A stretch of 64,000 bases of DNA from Sporolactobacillus sp. THM7-4. GTDB lineage: Bacteria > Bacillota > Bacilli > Bacillales > Sporolactobacillaceae. Below the pieces are notes generated by a model. That model had not been told where the DNA came from. It ran no database searches and saw only the letters and a list, made by a program, of their open reading frames with translations. Shown piece by piece: positions 19,124 through 28,132 of the stretch (position 1 is the first letter of the stretch; each line of letters starts with the position of its first letter). The position numbers and the translations under genes were made by a program. The stretch is from contig NZ_SEMD01000014.1 of NCBI RefSeq assembly GCF_004153165.1, positions 20,544 through 84,543 on the forward strand, written 5' to 3'.

Positions 19124-19315
19124 ATGCCCTGGACGATGAAAGATTACCCTGCCTCTTTTAAAAACTTTGACCCGGAATTAAAGAAAAAAGCGATCGATAT
19201 TGCGAACAGACTTCTAATCAATGGTTACCCGGAAGGACGGGCGATTCCAATTGCCATCAGCCAGGCAAAGAAATGGAAGCAGCACGCATCGCAAGAAAAA
19301 AAGCACGAAGCGTAA
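19124..19315 (+). CDS. Small YdaT-N-like protein
   Basis: Sixty-three residues, MPWTMKDYPASFKN onwards, with KKAIDIANRLL and GRAIPIAISQAKKW. This resembles the conserved N-terminal part of B. subtilis YdaT-type general stress proteins, without their DUF2188 C-terminus. The ATG at 19124 is preferred (AGCAGGTGA upstream) over an in-frame GTG nine bases earlier. It starts 19 bases after the copper storage-like gene, so the two are probably co-transcribed. Function unknown. Confidence 0.7.
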   Translation: MPWTMKDYPASFKNFDPELKKKAIDIANRLLINGYPEGRAIPIAISQAKKWKQHASQEKKHEA

Positions 19316-19336
19316 GCATCGAAAAATGAAGTTTAC

Positions 19337-19366
19337 TGTCCCCTTCTGAAAAAGCGGAAGGGGCTT
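19337..19366 (+). terminator. Hairpin after the small YdaT-like gene
   Basis: CCCCTTC, a loop, GAAGGGG: a strong seven-base stem 20 bases after the stop. The T-tract is poor, so termination is likely but not certain. Confidence 0.5.
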
Positions 19367-19768
19367 ACATAAGCAGGCCGTTTCCTTCGCTTTCTATTTG
19401 AATGAAAATCTCAAAAAGTAAAATCACTTTGTGATGGGATGGAGTAATACAGCATCCGGACCAAATTTAACCAGGGTGCTACCATCACCTCTACTCGAAA
19501 ACAGGAAATACGTCAGTGTTGAATTGCTATTATTGCGAAATGAGGGACATAAACAGCTGAGAATTTCTCTCTCACTTTCGTCTTATTTTACAGGGAATCT
19601 GATTAATTTTTTCCGTGATCGGGCGGGATGATCTATGATTAAGTTTTTCAGATGCCAGACTCTGCTTCCTGATTTGTTGGGTGACATAAATAGAAAAAGA
19701 GGCAGGCAGGTGCAGGTTATCTCCTAAGAGTAAATTCCCTAATCCTTTTGGTAAAGGAGTAGTTCATC
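19367..19768. other. Intergenic stretch, nothing recognised
   Basis: About 400 bases with no supported gene. A ribosome site (AAAGGAG, 19754-19760) at its end belongs to the next gene. Confidence 0.4.
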
Positions 19769-20344
19769 TTGAAGATTATTAAAAAATTGTTCGTCCTTTT
19801 GTTTTCCACCGCATTTTTAGCAGGGATGGCAGGCTGCGGCAGCAGTCAGGCAAACAGCAGCCCGTCCTCTTCATCTTCATCGGGTGAGAGTAAACCAACG
19901 ATGAGCAGCCCGATGCCAGGGTCCGCGAGCCGCGTCCCTCTCGGTATAAAAGTGGCCAGGCATCCTCGATATAAAGTCGGAAGTTCCGTGACCATTAAAG
20001 CTTCACACATGAGCGGGATGAAAAATGCCAAAGGTACGGTGGCCGGGGCCTACACAACAAATGTTTATAGTGTGACATACAAGCCGGTAAACGGGGGACC
20101 CTGGATTAAAAATCACAAGTGGGTGGTTCAGGAAGAGTTGGTCACAAACAAAAAGGGCCTTTTGAAAAAAGGAACCAGGGTCAAGTTAAATGCCAGTCAC
20201 ATGCCCGGGATGAAGGGAGCCACTGCAACGATTGAGACTTCCAGACATGGCCATGTTTATATGGTTAATTATAAGGATACAAAAACCGGTCAATGGGTGA
20301 AACATCATAAATGGGTAACAGAAGATGAACTCGAAGCAAGGTAA
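19769..20344 (+). CDS. YdhK-type lipoprotein with two DUF1541 domains, copy 1
   Basis: A 191-residue predicted lipoprotein: hydrophobic N-terminus ending in the lipobox LAGMAGC, then a Ser-rich linker, then two DUF1541 repeats. The repeats share (S/A)SHM(S/P)GM near their start and HKWV(V/T)(Q/E)(E/D)EL at the end, so the protein arose by internal duplication. Met/His-rich SHMxGM motifs suggest copper or another soft metal as ligand, in line with its neighbours, but the family's job is not established. Start is TTG with AAAGGAG nine bases upstream. A paralogue sits at 52211 beside the copper genes. Confidence 0.8.
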   Translation: MKIIKKLFVLLFSTAFLAGMAGCGSSQANSSPSSSSSSGESKPTMSSPMPGSASRVPLGIKVARHPRYKVGSSVTIKASHMSGMKNAKGTVAGAYTTNVYSVTYKPVNGGPWIKNHKWVVQEELVTNKKGLLKKGTRVKLNASHMPGMKGATATIETSRHGHVYMVNYKDTKTGQWVKHHKWVTEDELEAR

Positions 20345-20539
20345 AAAAAGGGGACGAGGAAGAGAGGTGTTCATGCTCCTTCCTCATTTCTTTTAAGACT
20401 GTCCGCGTATATGGAGCAGGTTAAGTAAGGCCTGCTATTTTTTAAACGTATTTTTCCCAATGACTTCGTGTACTGTTTTGTTGTCACTCGTCTGGATTTG
20501 TCAGCCCTGTACCCGGTGAAGCTGCCCGAGCTTAACCAT

Positions 20540-20583
20540 TTGACAAGCCCGTAGTCGTTGATTAATATACCCAGTGGGGTATA
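20540..20583 (+). promoter_or_regulatory. Promoter with CsoR-like operator for the DUF302 gene
   Basis: TTGACA (20540-20545), 17 bases, TAATAT (20563-20568). The inverted repeat TATACCC-AGTG-GGGTATA (20566-20583) overlaps the -10 box. This is the 7-4-7 design of operators bound by the Cu(I) repressor CsoR. Derepression by copper would be expected. A related site drives copA at 55319. Confidence 0.75.
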
Positions 20584-20615
20584 AAATAAATGATGATATT
20601 AAGGGGTGCTTTCTT

Positions 20616-21008
20616 ATGGATTTTCACTATACAGTAACGACAAATAAGTCGATAGATGAAGCCATTACGGCGCTTCAACAGAATTTGAAGAAATATAAAT
20701 TTGGGACGCTCTGGCATCTGGATTTGACCGCTAAATTGAAGGAAAAAGGGGTTAACCACTATACTGCTCCGTACCACATTCTGGAAGTTTGTAATCCGAA
20801 TGAGGCTGCCAGCGTCTTAAATGACAATCAATTAGCGGGCTATTTTTTGCCGTGCAAAATTGCGGTGTATAAAAATAAGAAGAACGAGACGACGATTGGG
20901 TTCACACGTCCGACAGTGCTAATCGGGTTACTGGAAAGTACAGCACTTGAATCGACTGCAGAAAAAATAGAAATGACTCTTATTGATGTTTTAGCTAAAA
21001 GTAAATAA
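20616..21008 (+). CDS. DUF302 domain protein
   Basis: A 130-residue protein of the DUF302 fold (DFHYTVTTNKSIDEAITALQ start; later HILEVCNPNEAASVL and a core LPCKIAVY). It matches the family in length and layout. The start at 20616 has AAGGGGTG nine bases before it. DUF302 proteins often sit with copper export genes in Firmicutes; here the promoter carries a CsoR-like operator, which supports a copper-responsive role. Single gene, closed by a terminator. Biochemical function unknown. Confidence 0.82.
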   Translation: MDFHYTVTTNKSIDEAITALQQNLKKYKFGTLWHLDLTAKLKEKGVNHYTAPYHILEVCNPNEAASVLNDNQLAGYFLPCKIAVYKNKKNETTIGFTRPTVLIGLLESTALESTAEKIEMTLIDVLAKSK

Positions 21009-21017
21009 CGTATTTTG

Positions 21018-21052
21018 AAAAAGTGTCCGTTTTGATCGGGCACTTTTTTTAA
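21018..21052 (+). terminator. Terminator after the DUF302 gene
   Basis: AAAGTGTCCG pairs with CGGGCACTTT and runs into seven T residues, ten bases past the stop. Confidence 0.87.
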
Positions 21053-21151
21053 AAAAATATGTTAGCGTTCTCAACAGGAGCTGGACGAGCGATCTAATTC
21101 GAGAATGAGCGATATAATTCCGAATTAATATCGCAGAGTTCTTAGCAGAAA

Positions 21152-21469
21152 TCATTTTTTAAAAAGATGCTTAATTGAAAAGACGGGATGGTACAAGATC
21201 ATCCATGGACCTGCGTAGCGCATGACGGCTTTGATTTTTTTTCGGTAGGCTGGACTGTAGCAATGGACCTTGCAATTGGAGCAGGCACTTTTTTTCTCAC
21301 CAAAGCGGCAATAAGAGAGCCTTTTCAATGCGTAGTTCCTTAAATCAAGACACTCCTCGCACAATTCTTTCCTGTGATGTTTTTTCCTGCAATAAATGGC
21401 AATCATCTTGGCAACGGTTTCTTTTTCTTTCTGAATAACAGGTCCGTTGTTTAATTGTCGCCTTGCCAT
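21152..21469 (-). CDS. Nitrous oxide-stimulated promoter family protein (YgbA-like)
   Basis: A 105-residue Cys-rich small protein starting MARRQLNNGP. The pattern of KMIAIYCRKKHH, LCEECLDLRNYA, CRFGEKKSACSNCKVHCY and a C-terminal VMRYAGPWMILYHP matches the YgbA/PF11756 family, whose expression in enterobacteria responds to nitric oxide. The start at 21469 has AAAGAGG upstream; a TTG six codons earlier is less likely. Four CxxC-like pairs suggest a bound metal or Fe-S centre. Not obviously linked to its neighbours. Confidence 0.8.
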   Translation of the reverse strand: MARRQLNNGPVIQKEKETVAKMIAIYCRKKHHRKELCEECLDLRNYALKRLSYCRFGEKKSACSNCKVHCYSPAYRKKIKAVMRYAGPWMILYHPVFSIKHLFKK

Positions 21470-21609
21470 ATGAAAAACCTCTTTCAATTTGAAACTGGAT
21501 TATCGTAAATATCAACCGCAGTTTTACTTTATCATAAAATCAAAGTGGTGAACCGTTAAGATTTTTACATAAAAGTGATGATTTGCCGCTAAAAGATTGA
21601 TAACAAAGA

Positions 21610-21645
21610 GGACGCTCCCAGAATGATAATGGGAAGCGCCCGCAA
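21610..21645 (-). terminator. Possible terminator after the minus-strand thiolase
   Basis: GGCGCTTCCCA and TGGGAGCGTCC pair on the minus strand, about 65 bases beyond the thiolase stop. The tail is only moderately T-rich. Confidence 0.45.
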
Positions 21646-21710
21646 AATCTTTGTTTATCTCCGGACTTTCAGACCACTAGATGATTTAGATAGCGCTTAC
21701 AATTTGGTGA

Positions 21711-22889
21711 TCACGGTTGCTCGACAATCAGTGTCGTCCCCTGACCACCGCCGACACAGAGTGAAGCCAGTCCTTTTTTTGCGCGGGTGCGCTTCATGCT
21801 GTATAGGAGCGTCACAAGAATACGTGCTCCAGATGCCCCAACCGGATGACCGAGTGCAATCGCCCCGCCATTAATATTAGTTCGGGTCGTATCAATTTTC
21901 AGATCATCCAGTACAGCGAGGGACTGTGCCGCAAAAGCTTCATTTATCTCAAACAGGTCAATATCTCCAATGGTCATGTTCACTTTTTTTAACGCTTTAC
22001 GCGTAGCAGGAACGGGACCATAGCCCATGATTTTCGGATCGAGGGCGGCACTTGCGTAGGACTTGATGGTGGCGAGAAGATCAAGACCCATAGATTCTGC
22101 TTTCTCCCGGGACATGAGAACGAGCATTGCTGCCCCATCGTTGATTCCGGATGAATTACCTGCTGTGACGGTGCCCTCTTCTTTAAAAACAGGGCGGAGC
22201 TTGCTTAGTTTATCGAGGGTCAGCCCATGGCGCGGGTGTTCATCCTGGCTGATTACGGTCTTTTTCCGTTTAGCCGAAACTTCAACAGGGACAATCTCTT
22301 CATTAAAATACCCGGAAAGCTGCGCTCTTTCGGCTTTTTTCTGGCTATTCAGCGCAAATTCGTCCTGTCTTTCACGGCTGATTTCCCATCGCTTGGCAAT
22401 GTTTTCAGCGGTGACCCCCATATGGTATTGATGATAGACATCAATCAAGGCATCGGTCAGCATTTCATCGACAATTTTTGCATCCCCCATTTTCTTTCCC
22501 CAGCGAAAATTTTGAAGCAGAAAAGGAGCCTGACTCATGCTCTCTGTGCCCCCGGCCAGGATCACATCCGCATCGCCAAGAGCAATCATCTGACTCGCTA
22601 AAATAACGGTTCTAAGCCCGGAGGCGCAGACCATATTCACCGTGAGTGCCGGGGCGGACTCCGGTATGCCGGAATAAATGCCAATTTGCCTTGCCACATT
22701 CTGACCAAGCCCGCTGGATAAAACGTTCCCGACGATGACCTCGTCAATTAAATCCTTAGAAATTTGGGCACGTCTGATCGCTTCTTTTGCAGCTGTCACG
22801 CCGAGGCTGACAGCCGAAACGGCAGCTAAACTGCCGCCAAAAGAGCCAATGGGCGTTCGTGCTGCCCCAACGATAGCGACCTCTCTCAT
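21711..22889 (-). CDS. Acetyl-CoA C-acetyltransferase (thiolase)
   Basis: A 392-residue thiolase, length typical of acetoacetyl-CoA thiolases such as MmgA/AtoB. Nucleophile Cys88 is in [24 protein letters not shown] holds the base His, and SLCVGGGQG the second Cys. GGGAGGAATC precedes the ATG. It is transcribed away from the hbd-ech-ligase-etf operon at 23832, leaving an 850-base divergent region; together they could handle short-chain 3-hydroxyacyl/acetoacetyl-CoA. Whether it works in cleavage or synthesis is open. Confidence 0.9.
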   Translation of the reverse strand: MREVAIVGAARTPIGSFGGSLAAVSAVSLGVTAAKEAIRRAQISKDLIDEVIVGNVLSSGLGQNVARQIGIYSGIPESAPALTVNMVCASGLRTVILASQMIALGDADVILAGGTESMSQAPFLLQNFRWGKKMGDAKIVDEMLTDALIDVYHQYHMGVTAENIAKRWEISRERQDEFALNSQKKAERAQLSGYFNEEIVPVEVSAKRKKTVISQDEHPRHGLTLDKLSKLRPVFKEEGTVTAGNSSGINDGAAMLVLMSREKAESMGLDLLATIKSYASAALDPKIMGYGPVPATRKALKKVNMTIGDIDLFEINEAFAAQSLAVLDDLKIDTTRTNINGGAIALGHPVGASGARILVTLLYSMKRTRAKKGLASLCVGGGQGTTLIVEQP

Positions 22890-23328
22890 GAAATGATTCC
22901 TCCCTTTACTGAGCGCTCTGTGAAAGATATGACATCAGGGTTTCTGTCAGAAAAGATGACGGAATAACCAAAAAAGTTGCGAAAAAAGACAGGAGGTTAA
23001 GTCCGGCGGAATTCATCCAGTCATTCAATTTTCTGAAACGAATATAAACCTTGCAATCGAAAAAGACAAGGATAAAGTATTTTAATTTACTCAAAGTTAG
23101 AACGATTGACAATTGTTTTTTTTGAAACAAAAAAAGAGTAAAAACGGCGCTATAAGTGAATTTTTATTGTTTCGGTTCAAGGGGACGGTGCACTCTGTAA
23201 AACAGGCATGATGCCATATAAATATTTATTTAGGACAACAAATACAACAATCGTGTTGACAGGTAAAACCAGAACTTTTAAAATTGTCATGCATCCCAAA
23301 GCTTTTTAACGCAAGTGATCCTTTCTCG
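22890..23328. other. Divergent intergenic region ahead of fatty-acid cluster 2
   Basis: About 440 bases that should hold the thiolase promoter. No clear cre box or FadR (TGAATGANTANTCATTCA) operator is seen; a half-like TGAATGA lies near 23027 on the minus strand. Confidence 0.35.
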
Positions 23329-23730
23329 TTAAGTCGCATGTTTAAGTGCAAAGGATGAGGTATAGAATCCTGTCGCTCGTAAACTCGCCATCACATCATT
23401 GAAATTCACATCGACGTTCACGAACAAGATGTCGCCCTTCCGGAATTCGATCGGTCTGGCCAGACCGTCACCCAAAGACTGAATATATGACATTTAAACT
23501 TTAAACTCAGTAATCTGTTTCTTGAAGACTTTGAACTTTATCAACATTTTTCCAATGTCTTTTTCATAGAGTGAACGAATAACAGGTTCTAGTCCGAATC
23601 CGTGCCAAAAACGCAAAGTTTTTAAATCATTAAGGAGCAGGATCTCCCGATCAGGAGGTGATTCATTAATCAGTTTGAAACCGCTTACTAAATGTCTGAC
23701 CAGGAAAGGAAGCGATAGGGGCGCGGACAA
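23329..23730 (-). pseudogene. Unrecognised minus-strand gene split by an in-frame stop
   Basis: Two open stretches are joined in one frame: 78 codons from 23730, a TAA at 23496-23494, then directly ATG and 54 more codons to a stop at 23329. The second part (GDGLARPIEFRKGDILFVNV, then LRATGFYTSSFALKHA) has strong protein-like composition. Either one gene with a nonsense mutation or two abutting small genes. I do not recognise the family. The palindrome CGGTCTGGCCAGACCG (23452-23467) lies inside the second part. Confidence 0.35.
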
Positions 23731-23831
23731 TATTTATGTCAATGAATCTTATGAAGCTTCAAGAGGTCATAAGATTGACAGATGAAACAAGACAGACGAC
23801 AAATACGATGAGACAGGGGGTATGCGGCTCG

Positions 23832-24683
23832 ATGCACATCAATCAATTAGCTGTCATTGGTGCTGGACAAATGGGTTCTGGAATTGCTCAGGTTATGGCG
23901 CAAGAAGGTAAAGAGGTCTTCATTCATGACATTAAAGAAGCCTATATTCTAAACGGCATTGGCCGGATTGAAAAAAATCTGACCAGGGATGTGGTGAAAG
24001 GTAGAAAAACGGAGGCAGAAAAAGAAGCCATCCTTTCCCGAATTCACCCGGTGACCGACCTTCAGGACGTCCGGGAAGTGGAGTTTGTCATTGAAGCAGC
24101 GACGGAAAACCCGGAAATTAAACGCAACATTTTTAAACAACTCGATCAATTGATGGAGAGGGAAACCATTTTAGCGACGAACACGTCGTCGATTTCCATC
24201 ACGAAGATTGCCGCCGCCACGAGCAGGCCTGATAAAGTCATTGGCATGCATTTTTTTAACCCGGTTCCGATCATGCGACTTGTTGAAGTCATCAGAGGCA
24301 TGGCAACAGACGATCAAACCGAGCAGACCGTAAAAGATCTGGCTGAAGAAGTGAATAAAGTGCCGGTTGCTATCCGGGACTTTCCGGGTTTTGCGGCGAA
24401 CAGGATTTTAATACCGATGATAAACGAAGCAATTTACTGCGTCTATGAGGGGGTCTCCAGTCCGGAAAGTATCGATCAGGTGATGAAGCTTGGCGCCAAT
24501 CAGCCGATGGGTCCCCTTGCTCTGGCTGATTTGATCGGACTCGATACCTGTCTCTCCATCATGGAAGTGCTTTATGAAGGTTATGGGGATTCAAAGTATC
24601 GCCCATGCCCGCTCCTAAAAAAGTATGTCGAAGCCAACTGGTTAGGGAGAAAAACAGGACGCGGATTTTATATCTATGAATGA
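23832..24683 (+). CDS. 3-hydroxybutyryl-CoA dehydrogenase
   Basis: A 283-residue NAD(P)-dependent dehydrogenase: Rossmann motif GAGQMGSG near the N-terminus, then FVIEAATEN, ATNTSSISITKIA and the family signature GMHFFNPVPIM with the catalytic His. KDFPGFAANRI corresponds here to RDFPGFAANRI. It oxidises 3-hydroxyacyl-CoA to 3-ketoacyl-CoA. Length matches Hbd/MmgB. The start at 23832 (MHINQLAVIG) is chosen because AGGGGGT lies ten bases upstream and the N-terminus is canonical; longer frames to 23736 exist. Its last codons overlap the next gene. Confidence 0.9.
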   Translation: MHINQLAVIGAGQMGSGIAQVMAQEGKEVFIHDIKEAYILNGIGRIEKNLTRDVVKGRKTEAEKEAILSRIHPVTDLQDVREVEFVIEAATENPEIKRNIFKQLDQLMERETILATNTSSISITKIAAATSRPDKVIGMHFFNPVPIMRLVEVIRGMATDDQTEQTVKDLAEEVNKVPVAIRDFPGFAANRILIPMINEAIYCVYEGVSSPESIDQVMKLGANQPMGPLALADLIGLDTCLSIMEVLYEGYGDSKYRPCPLLKKYVEANWLGRKTGRGFYIYE

Positions 24684-24694
24684 GGGATGAGAAC

Positions 24695-25480
24695 GTGAAT
24701 CTTCAATCCGTTGAGATAAAAACAGAGGAACATATTGCCTGTCTCACGATCAATCGCCCTGAAGCCCTGAATTCATTAAACACAAAGGTGTTAAAAGAGC
24801 TTGAGGAGGCGTACAACTCCATCGCACGTCAAGCGGATATTCGGGTCGTCATCATGACGGGTTCGGGAGAAAAAGCGTTTGTTGCCGGGGCTGATATTGG
24901 AGAAATGAAAGACAAGACTCCGGACGAGGCACGAACGTTTTCGCAATACGGCCAGCGGCTGATGCGGAAGATTGAGCAGTTACCTCAACCGGTGATTGCC
25001 GCCGTCAATGGCTTCGCCCTGGGTGGAGGGTGTGAACTTGCACTTGCCTGTGACATGAGACTCGCAAGCCGCAACGCCCGATTCGGCCAACCCGAAGTCA
25101 CACTCGGCATTATACCCGGGTTCGGTGGATCCCAGCGTCTTCCCCGACTTGTTGGCGCCGGTATCGCAAAAGAACTTCTTTTGACTGGAGCGATCATCAC
25201 TGCGGACCGGGCCCGTGAAATCGGATTAGTCAACGAGGTGTATGAGACACGGACGGAACTTGATGAAAAAGCGTTTCAACTCGCGAAAACGATCGCCAAA
25301 CGGGCGCCTCTTGCTGTGAGGCAAACGAAGCAACTGGTCAATCGCGGCCTCGAGATATCGCTTGATCAGGCGCTCAACGATGAAGTTGAACAGTTTAGCC
25401 GCTTATTTGAGACAGACGACCAGAAAGAAGGCATGGAGGCCTTTCTAAAAAAGCGTAGACCCAAATTTTCCGGAAAATAA
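24695..25480 (+). CDS. Enoyl-CoA hydratase (crotonase family)
   Basis: A 261-residue crotonase-fold enzyme hydrating enoyl-CoA. Oxyanion-hole segments EKAFVAGADIGEM and NGFALGGGCELALACD are present, and the catalytic Glu lies in FGQPEVTLGIIPGFGG. The GTG at 24695 follows GAGGGATGAGAAC; an ATG at 24680 overlapping the previous stop (ATGA) is the alternative, and either implies translational coupling with hbd. It supplies the hydratase for cluster 2, which lacks a fused FadN. Confidence 0.9.
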   Translation: MNLQSVEIKTEEHIACLTINRPEALNSLNTKVLKELEEAYNSIARQADIRVVIMTGSGEKAFVAGADIGEMKDKTPDEARTFSQYGQRLMRKIEQLPQPVIAAVNGFALGGGCELALACDMRLASRNARFGQPEVTLGIIPGFGGSQRLPRLVGAGIAKELLLTGAIITADRAREIGLVNEVYETRTELDEKAFQLAKTIAKRAPLAVRQTKQLVNRGLEISLDQALNDEVEQFSRLFETDDQKEGMEAFLKKRRPKFSGK

Positions 25481-25662
25481 AGGGGGTAAACCAAAGCTCC
25501 TTTGCTTGCAGGCTGCTCCTTGAGGAGCTCGCGTCTAACGCTGTGAATTCCATGTAATTGATGCTTAAAAGTCCCAATAACTCTTTTATAAGTAACGGGT
25601 GCCAACAACAAAAACAAGATCATCGAATTTTAGAAAAATCAATTTGTAGTGGGAGGGATTAC

Positions 25663-27249
25663 ATGCTGCGTCACCTGTTTATTCCGGATTTACTGAAGAG
25701 AGCGGTCAAGTATTACCCGAATAAATTGGCCGTTATCGATGGCGAAATCCGGTTAACTTATCTTCAGTTACAGGAAAGAGTGAACCGGCTTTCCTGGATG
25801 CTGACCGGATTGGGCGTGGAAAAAGGAGATCGAGTGGCTTATCTTGCGCCGAATACGTTACAGATGCTGGAAGGCATGTTTGGGGTCATGCAGATCGGAG
25901 CAGTCACCGTTCCCTTGAATACACGTCTGATCCCGCCGGATTACGCATATATTATTAACAACAGTGGGGCCAAAGTCCTGATGGTGGATGCGGATCTCGT
26001 GCCTCTGATCGAGCCGGTCAAGCAGGAACTCAGGCAAGTCAGGCATTTCATCGTTCTTCCTTCGCCAAACGGTTCGAAGCGAGAGGGCTGGACCGGCTAT
26101 GAACGGCTGCTTGCCACGTATCCGGCCGAAGAGCCGAAAATTCCTGAAATGGATGAACTGAATCTTGCAAGTCTCTTATATACAAGCGGGACGACGGGTC
26201 ATCCAAAAGGCGTCATGCATTCTCACAGAAGCCTGTTTTTTAACGTATTGAATACGATTATTCATTTAAAGGTGTCCGATCATGATGTGTTGCTGCATAC
26301 GTTGCCATTATTTCACGTGAACGGCTGGGGTACACCGTTTACCTTTACCGGTATGGGTGCCACGCACGTGATGATTCGGAAAATTGATCCGCAGCACATC
26401 TTTAAGCTGATCGAACAGGAGAAAGTCAATATCGCCTGTATGGCGCCGACCGTTCTCAGCATGCTTGTGAATGCTGAGAAACCGGCAGAGGATCTATCGC
26501 AGAAAATCCGGGTCGTCATTGCGGGCTCGGCGCCTCCTCCTTCTTATGTCAGAAAAGTGGAGGAGCAGCTTCATTGGGAATTTGTCCAGGTCTATGGCAT
26601 GACTGAAGCCGCCCCATTCCTGACCGTGTCTCATGTGAAGTCCCATCTCAATCAAAGTCGTGATCATGTATACCGGATTAAGGCAAAAGCGGGAATCGGG
26701 ATGCTGAACATGGATGTGCGGATCGTGGACGAACAGGGACGGGATGTCCGGCCGGACGGAAAACAGGTCGGAGAAATCGTGACGCGTGGGAACAGTGTGA
26801 TGGAAGGGTATTGGCGCGCGCCGGATGAGACGAAGAAGGTACTGAAAGACGGATGGTATTATACCGGTGACATGGGGACGATTGACGCAGAAGGTTATAT
26901 TGAAATCGTGGACCGAAAGAAGGATATCATCATTAGCGGCGGTGAGAACATTTCATCAATCGAAGTGGAAGGGGTGATTTACCGGCATCCGGCGATTCTG
27001 GAGGCCACCGTTGTTGCAGTACCTCATGAGTTGTGGGGCGAAGTGCCACATGCCATTTGCGTCCTGAAGGATGGAATGACGGCCACAGAAAAGGATCTGA
27101 TTGCCTTCTGCCGCGCGCATCTCCCGTCTTTTAAAGCACCGAAATCCTTTTCTTTTGTTAAGGAACTCCCCAAAACGGTTTCCGGTAAGGTTCAGAAAGG
27201 AAAACTGCGGAAAGCCTTGTGGGCTGGAAAGGATCGATTAGTGAATTAA
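25663..27249 (+). CDS. Long/medium-chain fatty acid-CoA ligase, copy 2
   Basis: A 528-residue paralogue of the ligase at 4117, alike over the full length (for example LPLFHVNGWGTPF, MEGYWRxPxETKKV, DRKKDIIISGGENISSIEVE in both). ATP-binding motif YTSGTTGHPKGV, YGMTE, and C-terminal VSGKVQKGKLRK with the catalytic Lys. The start MLRHLFIPD at 25663 has GGGAGGG six bases upstream. It lies 180 bases after the hydratase and before etfBA. Substrate differences between the two copies cannot be judged here. Confidence 0.9.
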   Translation: MLRHLFIPDLLKRAVKYYPNKLAVIDGEIRLTYLQLQERVNRLSWMLTGLGVEKGDRVAYLAPNTLQMLEGMFGVMQIGAVTVPLNTRLIPPDYAYIINNSGAKVLMVDADLVPLIEPVKQELRQVRHFIVLPSPNGSKREGWTGYERLLATYPAEEPKIPEMDELNLASLLYTSGTTGHPKGVMHSHRSLFFNVLNTIIHLKVSDHDVLLHTLPLFHVNGWGTPFTFTGMGATHVMIRKIDPQHIFKLIEQEKVNIACMAPTVLSMLVNAEKPAEDLSQKIRVVIAGSAPPPSYVRKVEEQLHWEFVQVYGMTEAAPFLTVSHVKSHLNQSRDHVYRIKAKAGIGMLNMDVRIVDEQGRDVRPDGKQVGEIVTRGNSVMEGYWRAPDETKKVLKDGWYYTGDMGTIDAEGYIEIVDRKKDIIISGGENISSIEVEGVIYRHPAILEATVVAVPHELWGEVPHAICVLKDGMTATEKDLIAFCRAHLPSFKAPKSFSFVKELPKTVSGKVQKGKLRKALWAGKDRLVN

Positions 27250-27313
27250 AAAGGTGTCAAAAAATGTATCCGTTTCCACACTGAATAATCTCTCATGAAA
27301 GGTGGTTTTCGAA

Positions 27314-28072
27314 GTGAATCTCTTAGTTTGCATCAGACAAACCTTCGATACAGAGGAAAAAATTGTGATTGAAAATGAAAAGGTAAAGGATGCTGACGCT
27401 AAATTCATTATCAATCCGTATGACGAATATGCCATCGAAGAAGCGCTGAAACTTCGCGAGGCACAAGGCGGCACGGTCACCGTGGTCACTGTTGGACCCG
27501 AACGGACGGAAAGTGCGCTGCGCACGGCACTTGCCATGGGGGCGGACAAGGCCATTCGGATCGACTCGGCTTCAGATGATGAGTCGACCATTGCCCGGTT
27601 GCTTGCCGGTATCGCTAAAAAAGAGGCGTTCGATCTCATTCTCGGGGGGAATTTCGATGTTGATACCGGCGCCGGACAGGTGACGATCCGGCTGGCTGAA
27701 GAGCTGGACATTCCCCACATCGGTGCGGTGACCCGCTTAAAAGTAGAAAATGGCCATGTCGAAGCAGAAAGAGATGCTGAAGGAGCAACAGAAGTTGTGG
27801 AATGTTCGCTTCCCGCTCTCGTGACCGCGCAGCAGGGACTAAATGAACCTCGTTATCCTTCACTACCGGGCATTATGAAAGCAAAACGGAAACGAATTGA
27901 ACAATACAATCCGGAAGATCTGGCACCAGGCGATGCACTGACAAAGAAAACCAAGGTTCTCAGCACTTTTTTACCGCAGCAAAAAGAGCCGGGACGAATG
28001 CTCGAAGGGGATCTTGATGACCAGGTAAAAGAGCTCGCTTCGATCTTACGCGTAAAGTGCAGCCTCGTCTGA
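27314..28072 (+). CDS. etfB: Electron transfer flavoprotein beta subunit
   Basis: A 252-residue EtfB: the N-terminal MNLLVCIRQTFDTEE, INPYDEYAIEEALKLRE, and the ETF-beta signature VECSLPALVTAQQGLNEPRY near residue 160-180. It forms a heterodimer with EtfA and carries electrons from acyl-CoA dehydrogenases. Start GTG at 27314 with GAAAGGTGG upstream. Followed by etfA after 60 bases. Confidence 0.92.
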   Translation: MNLLVCIRQTFDTEEKIVIENEKVKDADAKFIINPYDEYAIEEALKLREAQGGTVTVVTVGPERTESALRTALAMGADKAIRIDSASDDESTIARLLAGIAKKEAFDLILGGNFDVDTGAGQVTIRLAEELDIPHIGAVTRLKVENGHVEAERDAEGATEVVECSLPALVTAQQGLNEPRYPSLPGIMKAKRKRIEQYNPEDLAPGDALTKKTKVLSTFLPQQKEPGRMLEGDLDDQVKELASILRVKCSLV

Positions 28073-28132
28073 TGTGCTGTTTTTGAATAAGTGATCCCTC
28101 TTGTTCATTTCTTAGAAAAGGAGCGTCAAAGA

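Noticed and set aside
22890-23060. FadR operator in front of cluster 2
   Set aside because: TGAATGA is present once on the minus strand, but the second half-site does not form the expected palindrome.
25481-25662. T-box or other riboswitch in the gap before ligase copy 2
   Set aside because: There is a GCTCCT/AGGAGC hairpin but no T-box motif and no T-tract; nothing further supports regulation.
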